This document shows, one piece after another, positions 25,310-33,090 of a stretch of 64,000 nt of DNA. Source of the stretch: Microvirga massiliensis (GTDB taxonomy: Bacteria > Pseudomonadota > Alphaproteobacteria > Rhizobiales > Beijerinckiaceae). The stretch's first letter is position 1. Every line of letters starts with the position of its first letter. The position numbers were made by a program, and so were the translations under genes. Location: positions 21,736 through 85,735 of the forward strand of contig NZ_LN811365.1 in NCBI RefSeq assembly GCF_001006805.1. Reading direction: 5' to 3'. Below the pieces are notes generated by a model. It was not told the DNA's origin, made no database searches, and saw only the letters and a program-made list of their open reading frames with translations.

Positions 25310-26386
25310 TCAACTGCGTGCGATCGACCGGGCCATATCGGCGGCCAGGGCCGACCAGCCGTGCAGTTCTGCCTGTGCCCTTGCGTAACTCCGGACGATG
25401 CGATCGGCGAGAGGAGAGCTTGCCCCGATATCCCGGAGGAGGTCCTCCGAGGCGCGGCGGGCCTCCTCGAGAATGCTGCGCGGGAAGGCCTCCAGGGTCA
25501 CCGGATATTTGCCGAGGATTTCGGTCAGCGCTGCGGCATTGCGCTCCGAGGCATCAGCCAGCCCCAGCGTATGCTCCGCCCGGCAGGCCTCCTTCACGAT
25601 AGTCTTGAGATCCTCCGGGAGTTCCTCCCAAATTTTGAGGCCGATCAGGAATTCACTCGCCCCGTTCGGTTTGTTGAAGCCGGGAGCATAGTAGAACGGC
25701 CCGTATTTCTGCAGGCCGGTTTCGAGGTCGGGCGCGGGGGCGAGGAACTCGACGGCATCGACTGCCCCTTTCTCGAAAGCAGGGAGGAGGTCGCCCGCCG
25801 AGACGCTCATCGGGACCGCACCGAGCCGCTGATAGACTTCCGCCCCAAGCCCCTGCACGCGAATGCGGAGCCCGCGGAGGTCCTCAACGCCCGTCAGCCG
25901 GCGCTTGAACCAGCCGCCCATGGAGGGGCCGGTATTTCCCGCCATGAAGGCCCGGACGCCATGAGGCCGGTAGAGCTCGTCCCAGAGGTCCTGCCCGTCA
26001 CGTAGCTCGATCCAGGCCTGATGCTCGATCGGGCCGAGGCCGAACGGCGCCGACGTGAACAGGGGAGCCGCCGGGATCTTCCCCTGCCAGTAGAGAGCTG
26101 CCGTGTGGCCGGCCTCGACGGTACCAGTCGACACCGCGTCGAGCACCGCGAACGGAGGCACGATTTCGCCTGCGCCGAAGAGGTTGACCTGCAGCCTGCC
26201 GCCGCTCATCAGGTTGATGCGGTCGACGATGCGCTGTGCGGAAACGCCCGGCCCGATGCGCCCCTTGGGCCATGACGTCACGAGCCGCCACTGGAGGGTC
26301 TGGGCCCTCGCAATCGATGGCATCACGAGCGCGGCCCCGCCGAGGCCGAGGGCCGTCCTGCGGGAAAGCTTACGACCACCAAGCAT
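25310..26386 (-). CDS. TRAP transporter solute-binding protein, DctP/TakP type
   Basis: A 358-residue periplasmic binding protein. The N-terminus carries a twin-arginine-like signal (SRRTALGLGGAALVMPSIARA) before the mature start QTLQWRLVTSWPKG. The central GLRIRVQGLGAEVYQRLGAV matches the family element that contacts a substrate carboxylate through arginine, and AVDAVEFLAP follows. No TRAP membrane subunits (DctQ or DctM) are in the window. The ATG at 26386 lies inside thiD, overlapping its end by 17 bp, so it is probably translated from the same transcript. The ligand is unknown; an organic acid is usual in this family and a thiamine precursor is possible by context. Confidence 0.9.
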   Translation of the reverse strand: MLGGRKLSRRTALGLGGAALVMPSIARAQTLQWRLVTSWPKGRIGPGVSAQRIVDRINLMSGGRLQVNLFGAGEIVPPFAVLDAVSTGTVEAGHTAALYWQGKIPAAPLFTSAPFGLGPIEHQAWIELRDGQDLWDELYRPHGVRAFMAGNTGPSMGGWFKRRLTGVEDLRGLRIRVQGLGAEVYQRLGAVPMSVSAGDLLPAFEKGAVDAVEFLAPAPDLETGLQKYGPFYYAPGFNKPNGASEFLIGLKIWEELPEDLKTIVKEACRAEHTLGLADASERNAAALTEILGKYPVTLEAFPRSILEEARRASEDLLRDIGASSPLADRIVRSYARAQAELHGWSALAADMARSIARS

Positions 26387-27170
26387 GGAAGTGATGCACG
26401 GGGCCATGCCCCTGTCCGATCTCGAGACTGTGGGAGGCCCGGATGGCCTCGCTGATATAGGCCTTCGCGGCGGCGACCGCGTCGCCCAGGCCCATGCCCT
26501 TCGCGAGACCCGCAGCGATCGCCGAGGACAGCGTGCAGCCCGTCCCGTGCGTGTTGCGCGTGTCGATGCGCGGCGCAGGAAAGCGCTGCACGCCGGAGGC
26601 CGAAACGAGAATGTCCACGCTCTCGGCTCCGTCCGCATGGCCGCCCTTGACAAGCACGGCCCGGGCGCCGAGAGCCAGAATGAGCTCTCCCTGACGGCGC
26701 ATCTCGGTTTCGTCCCGGGCGATCGGCTCGTCGAGAAGCGCTGCCGCTTCCGGGAGGTTCGGCGTGACGAGGAGCGCTTTGGGAATCAGGATGCGTCGGA
26801 GCGTGTCGATCGCCTCCGGGGCCAGCAGGCGATCTCCGCTCGCGGCGACCATGACGGGATCGAGAACGACATTCGACATCTGGTGCCGGTCGAGACCGGC
26901 CGCCACCGTCTCGATCACCGCCGGCTGCGAGAGCATTCCGATCTTCACCGCGCCCACGGACAGGTCCGAGAACACGCTGTCCATCTGCTGGGCGATGAAT
27001 TCGGGTGGAACATCCAGGATGCCCTGGACACCTCTGGTGTTCTGCGCCGTCAGAGCCGTGATGACAGTCGCGCCGTAGACGTTCAGGGCCGAGAAGGTTT
27101 TGAGGTCAGCTTGAATGCCTGCGCCGCCGCCGGAATCCGATCCGGCGATCGTCACTGCAATTGCCGTCAT
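26370..27170 (-). CDS. thiD: Hydroxymethylpyrimidine/phosphomethylpyrimidine kinase
   Basis: A 266-residue ribokinase-fold enzyme that phosphorylates HMP twice. The landmarks are TIAGSDSGGGAGIQADLKTF at the start, VLDPVMVAASGDRLL in the middle and the C-terminal anion hole NTHGTGCTLSSAIAA. Family length is about 265, so it is complete. Its start overlaps the thiE stop by 4 bp, and its end overlaps the TRAP gene start. It supplies HMP diphosphate to ThiE. Confidence 0.95.
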   Translation of the reverse strand: MTAIAVTIAGSDSGGGAGIQADLKTFSALNVYGATVITALTAQNTRGVQGILDVPPEFIAQQMDSVFSDLSVGAVKIGMLSQPAVIETVAAGLDRHQMSNVVLDPVMVAASGDRLLAPEAIDTLRRILIPKALLVTPNLPEAAALLDEPIARDETEMRRQGELILALGARAVLVKGGHADGAESVDILVSASGVQRFPAPRIDTRNTHGTGCTLSSAIAAGLAKGMGLGDAVAAAKAYISEAIRASHSLEIGQGHGPVHHFHAWWS

Positions 27171-27832
27171 TGCGCTTGTCTTCGTTGTTCGAGAGCCTTG
27201 TCGATGATCGCGCGCAGGCGACGTGTTTCTGCGGTAACGTCATCGACCATGAAGATCGCGGAGATGACCGCGACGCCATCCGCACCGGCTGCGATCACGG
27301 AGCCGGCATTGTCGGCCGTGATACCGGCGATTGCGCCGACCGGTGCTCCGCTGGCGAGGCGAGCCCTGAATGCGATCCGAGAGAATCCCTCCAGACCGAC
27401 CGGTGGATCTTCGTTGACCTTGCTGCCCGTTGAGAAGACGCCGCCGATGCAGGTGTAGTCCACGGGCAGCCGGAACGTTTCGTCGGCCTGGGCGGCTGTC
27501 TTCACCGTGAGACCGATGATCGCGGATGGTCCGAGCAGCCGTCGCGCATCGGCCGGATGCATGTCGGTCTGCCCGAGATGCACACCGTCGGCTCCGGATG
27601 CAATGGCAACGTCCACGCGATCGTTGATGAGCAGCGGAACGCCTGTTTCGGCCAAAGCCGATTTCAGGGCGCGGGCGCTGTCGACCATTCTTCGGACATC
27701 GTCGCTCTTGTCGCGGTACTGGATCAGCGTGCAGCCTCCGGCCACGGCAGCGCGTGCGAGGTCGACGGCCGGGCGCCCGCCCGTCCAGACAGGGTCGATA
27801 ATTCCGTACAGCCGCAGATCGACGGCATTCAT
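27167..27832 (-). CDS. thiE: Thiamine phosphate synthase
   Basis: A 221-residue TIM-barrel enzyme joining HMP diphosphate and thiazole phosphate to thiamine phosphate. Diagnostic parts are IQYRDKSDD, LLINDRVDVAIASGADGVHL with the following GQTD, and CIGGVFSTGSK. The sequence around IAGITADNAGSVIAAGADGV forms the phosphate-binding end. It lies 48 bp after thiM and overlaps thiD by 4 bp. Confidence 0.95.
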   Translation of the reverse strand: MNAVDLRLYGIIDPVWTGGRPAVDLARAAVAGGCTLIQYRDKSDDVRRMVDSARALKSALAETGVPLLINDRVDVAIASGADGVHLGQTDMHPADARRLLGPSAIIGLTVKTAAQADETFRLPVDYTCIGGVFSTGSKVNEDPPVGLEGFSRIAFRARLASGAPVGAIAGITADNAGSVIAAGADGVAVISAIFMVDDVTAETRRLRAIIDKALEQRRQAQ

Positions 27833-27880
27833 GTCAGCCTCGCATTCTCAACGATGTCGAATGAACGCATCATGCGGCAT

Positions 27881-28666
27881 TCAAGCCAGTCTCGCACGCT
27901 CGAGGATGTCGGGCGGCCTGACATTGTAGAGAGCGTCCAGGACAGCAGCTTGAAAGGTGCCGGGTCCGTCCGCTTTGGCCGCGGCGATCTCGCCGGCGAT
28001 CCCGACCGTGAGGAGTGCCGCTGCTGCGGCTTCGAAAGCGTCGGGGTGGAGAGCCGCGAAGGCCGCGATCAGGGCAGTGCCCGCGCAGCCAATGGCGGTG
28101 ACCCGCGTCATGAGGACATCGCCGTTCGCGATCCTGATCGCCCTGGCGCCGTCCGTCACAAGATCGGTCGGGCCCGTCATCGCCACGACGGTTCCGTGAT
28201 CCTGCGCGAAGGCCCGGGCCGCCTCGGGGCTGGCCTCCGTCACTGCTAGCGCCGAGAACTCGGCGGCGTTGCACCGAAGCACTGCTGGGGTCCCGGCTAG
28301 GCAGAGCCGGGCGAGTTCCAGCCGTTGCGGAGAGGATTCAACGAAGACGGGGTCGAGGACCCAGGGCAGATGCTGCTGCCGGGCTGTTGCGATCGACCAT
28401 GGGATGGAGGCGCGCCGCTCGGAATCGAGCGTGCCGAGATTAATCACCAGGCCTGCCGATCGGGCCGTGAAGGCCGGAGCTTCTTCGGGCGAAACGGTCA
28501 GCGAGGGGATGGCACCGACCGCAAGGAGCAGGTTTGCGGTAAGGGCCTGCGCTGCGGCATTCGTGATGACATGGATACGTCGGGGTGACTGCCGCAGCTC
28601 GGTCAGCAGGTTTCCGGCAAGAGCCGGAAGTGGAGCGCCGAGCCCTGGCGCGGTTCCATAAGACAT
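27881..28666 (-). CDS. thiM: Hydroxyethylthiazole kinase
   Basis: A 261-residue thiazole salvage kinase. It has the VITNAAAQALTANLLLAVGA opening, NLGTLDSERRASI, VLDPVFVESSPQRL and the catalytic VTAIGCAGTALIAAF loop; the cysteine there lies where most family members have cysteine or serine. The start codon directly follows a TPP riboswitch whose 3' end contains the Shine-Dalgarno GGAGG. The operon has salvage genes (thiM, thiE, thiD) and no biosynthetic thiC or thiG, so it converts thiazole and HMP to thiamine phosphate. Confidence 0.95.
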   Translation of the reverse strand: MSYGTAPGLGAPLPALAGNLLTELRQSPRRIHVITNAAAQALTANLLLAVGAIPSLTVSPEEAPAFTARSAGLVINLGTLDSERRASIPWSIATARQQHLPWVLDPVFVESSPQRLELARLCLAGTPAVLRCNAAEFSALAVTEASPEAARAFAQDHGTVVAMTGPTDLVTDGARAIRIANGDVLMTRVTAIGCAGTALIAAFAALHPDAFEAAAAALLTVGIAGEIAAAKADGPGTFQAAVLDALYNVRPPDILERARLA

Positions 28667-28748
28667 CCATCCCTCCGCCGGTATGATCCGGTTCAGGTTC
28701 GATGGGTTGGCCGGTTCGGCCTCTCAGCCCGGAAGGGCACCCCATGGA
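28667..28748 (-). promoter_or_regulatory. TPP riboswitch (THI element) of the thiM operon
   Basis: On the minus strand the conserved parts occur in order: GGGGTGCC, CTGAGA, ACCC, GAACCTGA, then CCGG..TCATACCGGCG and AGGGA. They match the TPP aptamer consensus. The aptamer ends next to the thiM ATG and includes its ribosome site GGAGG, so TPP binding should block translation initiation directly. No separate terminator stem is visible. Confidence 0.96.
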
Positions 28749-28759
28749 GATGAGGCGGA

Positions 28760-28787
28760 GGTATATCGGGTGCGACGTCTTTGCAAG
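28760..28787 (-). promoter_or_regulatory. Putative promoter of the thiM operon
   Basis: CTTGCA and TATACC are separated by 16 bp on the minus strand, close to the alphaproteobacterial housekeeping pattern. Transcription would begin near 28753, just ahead of the riboswitch, which fits the layout well. The match is by eye only. Confidence 0.5.
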
Positions 28788-28806
28788 GAGGCCCGCAGAG
28801 CGAGCC

Positions 28807-29739
28807 TCAGCCGCCCGCGGGGCGCTGCGAGGTGGTCTCGACCTCCTTGGCCCGTTCGAGGCCGAGCTGGCGCTCGCGCCAGAGGACGAAGAGGCCCGCT
28901 GCCGCGACAATGACGCCCCCCAGGGTCACGGTGGGGGTGGGGAGATCCCCGAACAGGAACCAGCCGAGCACCAGGGCCCAGATCATCGTCGTGTATTCGA
29001 AGGGAGCGATGATCGACGTGTCCGCGAAGCGGTAGCTCTGGGTCATGAGGATCTGCCCGATGCCGCCGAGAATTCCGATCAGCACCAGGAGAGCGAGGTC
29101 CGTCGCAGTGGGCCAGTTCCAGCCGAGGACGATCGTGGCCAGCCCGAGCGCAGCGCTCAAGAGCGAGAAGTAGAGGACGACGGCGCCCGTCTTTTCCTCA
29201 CGGATGAGCCGTCGCACCTGGATCGTCGCTCCGGCCGAGCAGAACGCACCCAGTACCGCGAAGGCGGCCCCGAGGGCCGGTCCGCTGCCGAAGCCCTGCT
29301 TGGCGGAGGTCGTCAGATGGGGCGACAACATGATCAGGACTCCCACCAGCCCGATCAGCACCGCGGTCCATCGGTAGGCCCGGACGACCTCCTTCAGGAT
29401 CAGGGCCGCCAGCGCGACCGTGATCAGGGGGGCGGCATAGCCGATCGCGATCGCGTCGTGCAGGGGCAGATAGGAGAGCGCCATGAAACCGGCGAACATC
29501 CCGGTGCTGCCGATGATCCCGCGCAGGATGTGCCCGCGCAGGTTTCGGGTCCGGACCGAGTTGATCAGATCACCCTGCCATCCAAGCCAGGCGAGGAGCG
29601 GAATCAGCGCGCAGAACGAGCGGAAGAACACGAGCTCACCCGTCGGGTAGCGATCGCTGACGAGCTTGAGCCCAGCCGACATCATCGTGAACGCGAGTGC
29701 GGAAAGGACTTTGAGGGAGATCCCGAGCAGAGGTTTCAC
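28807..29739 (-). CDS. DMT-superfamily (EamA) transporter
   Basis: A membrane protein of about 310 residues with ten predicted helices in two EamA halves, for example KVLSALAFTMMSAGLKLV, ILRGIIGSTGMFAGFMALSY, VLIGLVGVLIML and GGVIVAAAGLFVL. Such proteins usually export metabolites or amino acids. The GTG at 29739 gives the typical N-terminus (KPLLGISLKV), but no clear ribosome site precedes it, and the frame stays open for 86 further codons upstream. Its substrate is not readable. It runs divergently from plcP. Confidence 0.85.
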   Translation of the reverse strand: MKPLLGISLKVLSALAFTMMSAGLKLVSDRYPTGELVFFRSFCALIPLLAWLGWQGDLINSVRTRNLRGHILRGIIGSTGMFAGFMALSYLPLHDAIAIGYAAPLITVALAALILKEVVRAYRWTAVLIGLVGVLIMLSPHLTTSAKQGFGSGPALGAAFAVLGAFCSAGATIQVRRLIREEKTGAVVLYFSLLSAALGLATIVLGWNWPTATDLALLVLIGILGGIGQILMTQSYRFADTSIIAPFEYTTMIWALVLGWFLFGDLPTPTVTLGGVIVAAAGLFVLWRERQLGLERAKEVETTSQRPAGG

Positions 29740-29935
29740 GGCAGGAGCAGGCAGGAGGAGGCCCAAAGAACCATGGAAGAGCGTTGCGGTGAAGATCGGT
29801 GTGCGCCCGGACGGAGTGCACGGCACGCATGGCGCCACCCTGTGCCGGCTCCCGGAGGGGCTCGCAATCCCAACGTCATCAAAGTGATACGGGAATCCGG
29901 TTGAGACGTGTTCGAGATATCCGCGGGGAGCTCGC

Positions 29936-30748
29936 ATGTCCAAGGATGATACCGTCCGGGTTCGCACCCTGTTTCTGTCGGACATCCATCTCGGCACGAG
30001 GGGATGTCAGGCCCGTGAGCTTCTCGACTTCCTGAGAACGTACGATGCGGACAACATCTATCTCGTCGGCGACATCATCGACGGATGGCGCCTCCGTTCC
30101 GGCTGGTACTGGCCCCAGGAGCACAACGACGTCGTTCAGAAGCTCCTTCGCAAGGTCCGCAAGGGCGCTCGACTGGTGTATGTCCCTGGAAATCATGACG
30201 AGTTTCTTCGCGATTACCTCGGCTCGAATTTCGGAGGGATCGAGATCTGCGATCGTGTGATCCACGAGGCTGCAGACGGAAGGAGATTTCTCGTCATCCA
30301 TGGGGATGAATTCGACATCGTCGTTCGCCATGCTAGGTGGCTCGCACTGCTCGGCGACGGTGCCTACACGTTCGCGCTGTTTCTCAACACCTATCTCAAC
30401 GCGGCGCGACGGCGACTCGGCTTTTCTTATTGGTCGCTTTCCGCCTGGGCCAAGTTGAAGGTGAAGAACGCTGTGAATTTCATAGGCCGCTTCGAAGAGT
30501 TTCTCTCGACGGAGGCCCGGCGGCACGATGCAGACGGGGTCATCTGCGGCCATATCCATCATGCGGCTTTGCGCGACATGTCCGGCGTCCTCTATGTCAA
30601 TACGGGCGACTGGGTCGAATCCTGCACGGCCGTCGTCGAGCATTACGGCGGCACTCTCGAACTCGTGCAATGGGCCCAGGCAGGGCGCGTCAAGCCGGCC
30701 GATCACACGGTCGAGCTGGAGTCGACGAAACCGAGGATGGTGGCCTAA
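29936..30748 (+). CDS. plcP: PlcP-like phospholipase C-type metallophosphoesterase
   Basis: A 270-residue cytoplasmic calcineurin-like phosphoesterase related to LpxH. The metal motifs are SDIHLG (Asp16, His18), GDIIDGW (Asp46), GNHDEF (Asn86, His87), HGDEFD and GHIHHA. Its overlap with a GT4 glycosyltransferase gene matches the plcP-agt pair that remodels membranes during phosphate starvation: PlcP releases the headgroup from phospholipid, giving diacylglycerol. A true UDP-diacylglucosamine hydrolase role is the alternative, but no lpx genes are nearby. Confidence 0.82.
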   Translation: MSKDDTVRVRTLFLSDIHLGTRGCQARELLDFLRTYDADNIYLVGDIIDGWRLRSGWYWPQEHNDVVQKLLRKVRKGARLVYVPGNHDEFLRDYLGSNFGGIEICDRVIHEAADGRRFLVIHGDEFDIVVRHARWLALLGDGAYTFALFLNTYLNAARRRLGFSYWSLSAWAKLKVKNAVNFIGRFEEFLSTEARRHDADGVICGHIHHAALRDMSGVLYVNTGDWVESCTAVVEHYGGTLELVQWAQAGRVKPADHTVELESTKPRMVA

Positions 30749-31794
30749 TGCGGCTGCTGATCGCAACCGATGCCTGGCATCCGCAGGTCAACGGCGTCGT
30801 GCGCTCGCTCGAACACATGGCAGAAGAATCACGCCATTTCGGAGTCGAGGTGGTTTTTCTGACGCCGGAGCGCTTCCGGTCCTTTGCATTACCGACCTAT
30901 CGCGAAATCCGCCTTTCGCTCATTTCGCGCGCAATGGTTATCCGCGAATTCGAGAGAATACAGCCGGAGCATGTGCATATCGCGACGGAGGGCCCGATCG
31001 GATTTGCGGCTCGCCGCGCGTGCCTGGGGCAGGGACGGAGCTTTACGACGAGCTATCACACCCGATTCCCCGAATATGTGCGCATGAGGGCACCGATCCC
31101 GGAGAGCTGGATCTACGCGTTCCTCCGCCGCTTCCACAATGCAGGCCAGGCAACTCTAGTCAGCACCGTGTCGCTCGAGCGCGAATTGCACGAACGCGGT
31201 TTCCGGAACATCAGGCTCTGGCCGAGAGGTGTCGACACGAACCTGTTCAGGCCCCGCAAGGAGAAAGTCCTGGACCTCCCGGGGCCGATTTTTCTTTTCG
31301 TTGGTCGGCTCGCCGTCGAAAAGAATCTGGAGGCCTTTCTTGCCCTCGACCTGCCCGGGACCAAGGTCGTCGTCGGTAATGGGCCTGCGCGCCCACGGCT
31401 CGAGGCGCAGTTCCCGCAAGCCTGCTTCCTCGGGGCCCGTTCCGGAGAGGTTCTCGCGGAAATCTACGCTTCGGCCGACGTCTTCGTCTTTCCGAGCCTT
31501 ACCGATACGTTCGGAATCGTGCTACTCGAGGGGCTCGCATCCGGGCTTCCCATCGCCGCTTTTCCCGTTGCGGGCCCCACCGATGTCATTGGCTCGTCCG
31601 GTTGCGGGATTCTCTCACCGGATCTCCGGGAAGCTGCCCTTGGTGCATTGGCAATTCCGAAGGAAAGGTGCCGCGCCTTTGCGGAAACCTTCACCTGGCG
31701 AGAGAGTGCCCGCCAGTTCTTTGCGAATATCAAGATCGCTCACGAGGCGGCAGGAGTGCATGCGCCGCAGAGCGGTCCAGCCACGATCAGGTAA
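30748..31794 (+). CDS. agt: GT4 glycosyltransferase, Agt-like (diacylglycerol glycosylation)
   Basis: A 348-residue GT-B glycosyltransferase. The N-terminal domain starts MRLLIATDAWHPQVNGVVRS, a hallmark of the SqdX/Agt/MgtA group, and contains TEGPIGFAARR and SYHTRFPEYV. The C-terminal nucleotide-sugar site includes LFVGRLAVEKN and FPSLTDTFGIVLLEGLASG, with the conserved acidic residue of the EX7E motif region. The start shares a base with the plcP stop (TAATG). Agt adds glucose or glucuronate to diacylglycerol made by PlcP. The last 8 bp overlap the convergent gene. Confidence 0.85.
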   Translation: MRLLIATDAWHPQVNGVVRSLEHMAEESRHFGVEVVFLTPERFRSFALPTYREIRLSLISRAMVIREFERIQPEHVHIATEGPIGFAARRACLGQGRSFTTSYHTRFPEYVRMRAPIPESWIYAFLRRFHNAGQATLVSTVSLERELHERGFRNIRLWPRGVDTNLFRPRKEKVLDLPGPIFLFVGRLAVEKNLEAFLALDLPGTKVVVGNGPARPRLEAQFPQACFLGARSGEVLAEIYASADVFVFPSLTDTFGIVLLEGLASGLPIAAFPVAGPTDVIGSSGCGILSPDLREAALGALAIPKERCRAFAETFTWRESARQFFANIKIAHEAAGVHAPQSGPATIR

Positions 31795-32914
31795 AGAGCC
31801 GCAGCCTCTCCCTCGTGGAGAGGCGATCGATCTCCGCGAAGACCTCACGCCTGAAGGCGGGTCTCGGCTGGAGAGGTGGCGCCGGCTCCACACTTGGTGA
31901 GGGAACATTCCCAAGGCGTAGGGGTGAGGCGGACATCTTGTGTTCCGGCATTGGATTGCGCCGGGGCTCTATGACCTCCCTCGACGACACGGCCTCAAGC
32001 GGCTGCGGTATCGGGCTTCGAACAGTCGGTTCCTTCGAGGGAGTCCGGGACGCCCCCTCCGGAATCCCAGCAGCCGCCCTTTCGACAGCCTCGATATCTC
32101 CGGCGTCGCGGGCCGCGTCCCGGTTCTGCGCCACATCCGGAGGCTTTCGAGAGTCCTGTTGCTCCACTTGAATAGCTCCGGCAAGGCTGCTCTTGCTTCC
32201 TCCGGGAGCTATCCCGGACACGTGAGGCTGCCGAGGCGAATCATCCTGGGCCTTTGCCTCGTGCTTGTCTGCAGTCGAGGCGCTCTTGGTGTCTGCCGAT
32301 GTGGCGTCGAGCCTCGGCGGCATACGCGCAGGATCGCGGGCTTTCTCCGGCGACAGCATCTCCTGAATGCGCGTTTCCAGGAGTCGCAGCGTGCTGACTA
32401 TCCGTTCCACTGTCCGCGTTCCGGCTTCGGCCTGATCGAAGGCCGTCTCGACTTCCGCGCTGCTGCGTTCGATTCCGCGGAGCAGATCCTTATCCGGGGT
32501 ACTGCTCTGGAGTGCGGTCGCGGCTTCCCGGATATCAGCGGCGGCACGACGGCCCATTAGGGCGGCGTCCTTCGAAACGCGCACCACGTCGAAGAGAGGC
32601 TCGGAATCGGACACCTTCGCGAACCACGTCTCGAGCTTCCGGAGTTCTCCCGCCTCCTCCCGGGTGAGTGCGATCTCGCGGGCCATCTCGCGCAGCGTGG
32701 CCTTCAGGCGATCACGATCATGGGCCAGCCCCTGGCCGAGGATTACCTGCTCGAGATGCGTGATGGCCTTGAGGAGCACCTCCGTATCGGCATTCCGATT
32801 GCGCCTCGCGTATTCGCGCAGGAACCAGCGGCCGCGCTCCGTCTCCATGACGGCCGCCTCGATCGCCTCGTAATCCGTCATGCTCGTCGAGGCCAGGGAT
32901 CGGCCTTCCGTCAT
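31787..32914 (-). CDS. Unrecognised coiled-coil protein with disordered proline-rich tail
   Basis: A 375-residue protein I do not recognise. Residues 15-75 hold a conserved-looking segment (DYEAIEAAVMETERGRWFLR, EYARRNRNADTEVLLKAITH). Residues 80-190 are mainly helical and charged, probably coiled coil. Residues 190-350 are rich in Pro, Ser, Glu and Lys and look disordered. The C-terminus ends REVFAEIDRLSTRERLRLFT. No signal peptide or membrane segment is seen. The ATG at 32914 follows AGGAGAG; a TTG 15 bp upstream is less likely. It is convergent with agt. Confidence 0.8.
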   Translation of the reverse strand: MTEGRSLASTSMTDYEAIEAAVMETERGRWFLREYARRNRNADTEVLLKAITHLEQVILGQGLAHDRDRLKATLREMAREIALTREEAGELRKLETWFAKVSDSEPLFDVVRVSKDAALMGRRAAADIREAATALQSSTPDKDLLRGIERSSAEVETAFDQAEAGTRTVERIVSTLRLLETRIQEMLSPEKARDPARMPPRLDATSADTKSASTADKHEAKAQDDSPRQPHVSGIAPGGSKSSLAGAIQVEQQDSRKPPDVAQNRDAARDAGDIEAVERAAAGIPEGASRTPSKEPTVRSPIPQPLEAVSSREVIEPRRNPMPEHKMSASPLRLGNVPSPSVEPAPPLQPRPAFRREVFAEIDRLSTRERLRLFT

Positions 32915-33090
32915 GTGCTCTCCTGCCAAACTGGCTGGAGCCGTGCTCGAGCCGCGCTCTCAGTGTCGGGAACACGCAGCAAGATACAAGCCTGTTCCGG
33001 TGGCTCCGGACGGGTTCTACCCAGCCCGATGGACTTCCCGTAGGACGCATTCATGAGCACCGATCCGAGTACGACGGCCTCTCTCCTTCC

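Noticed and set aside
29860..29900. Pho box upstream of plcP
   Set aside because: Only one GTCAT half-site is present; the second half matches poorly, so I do not call it.
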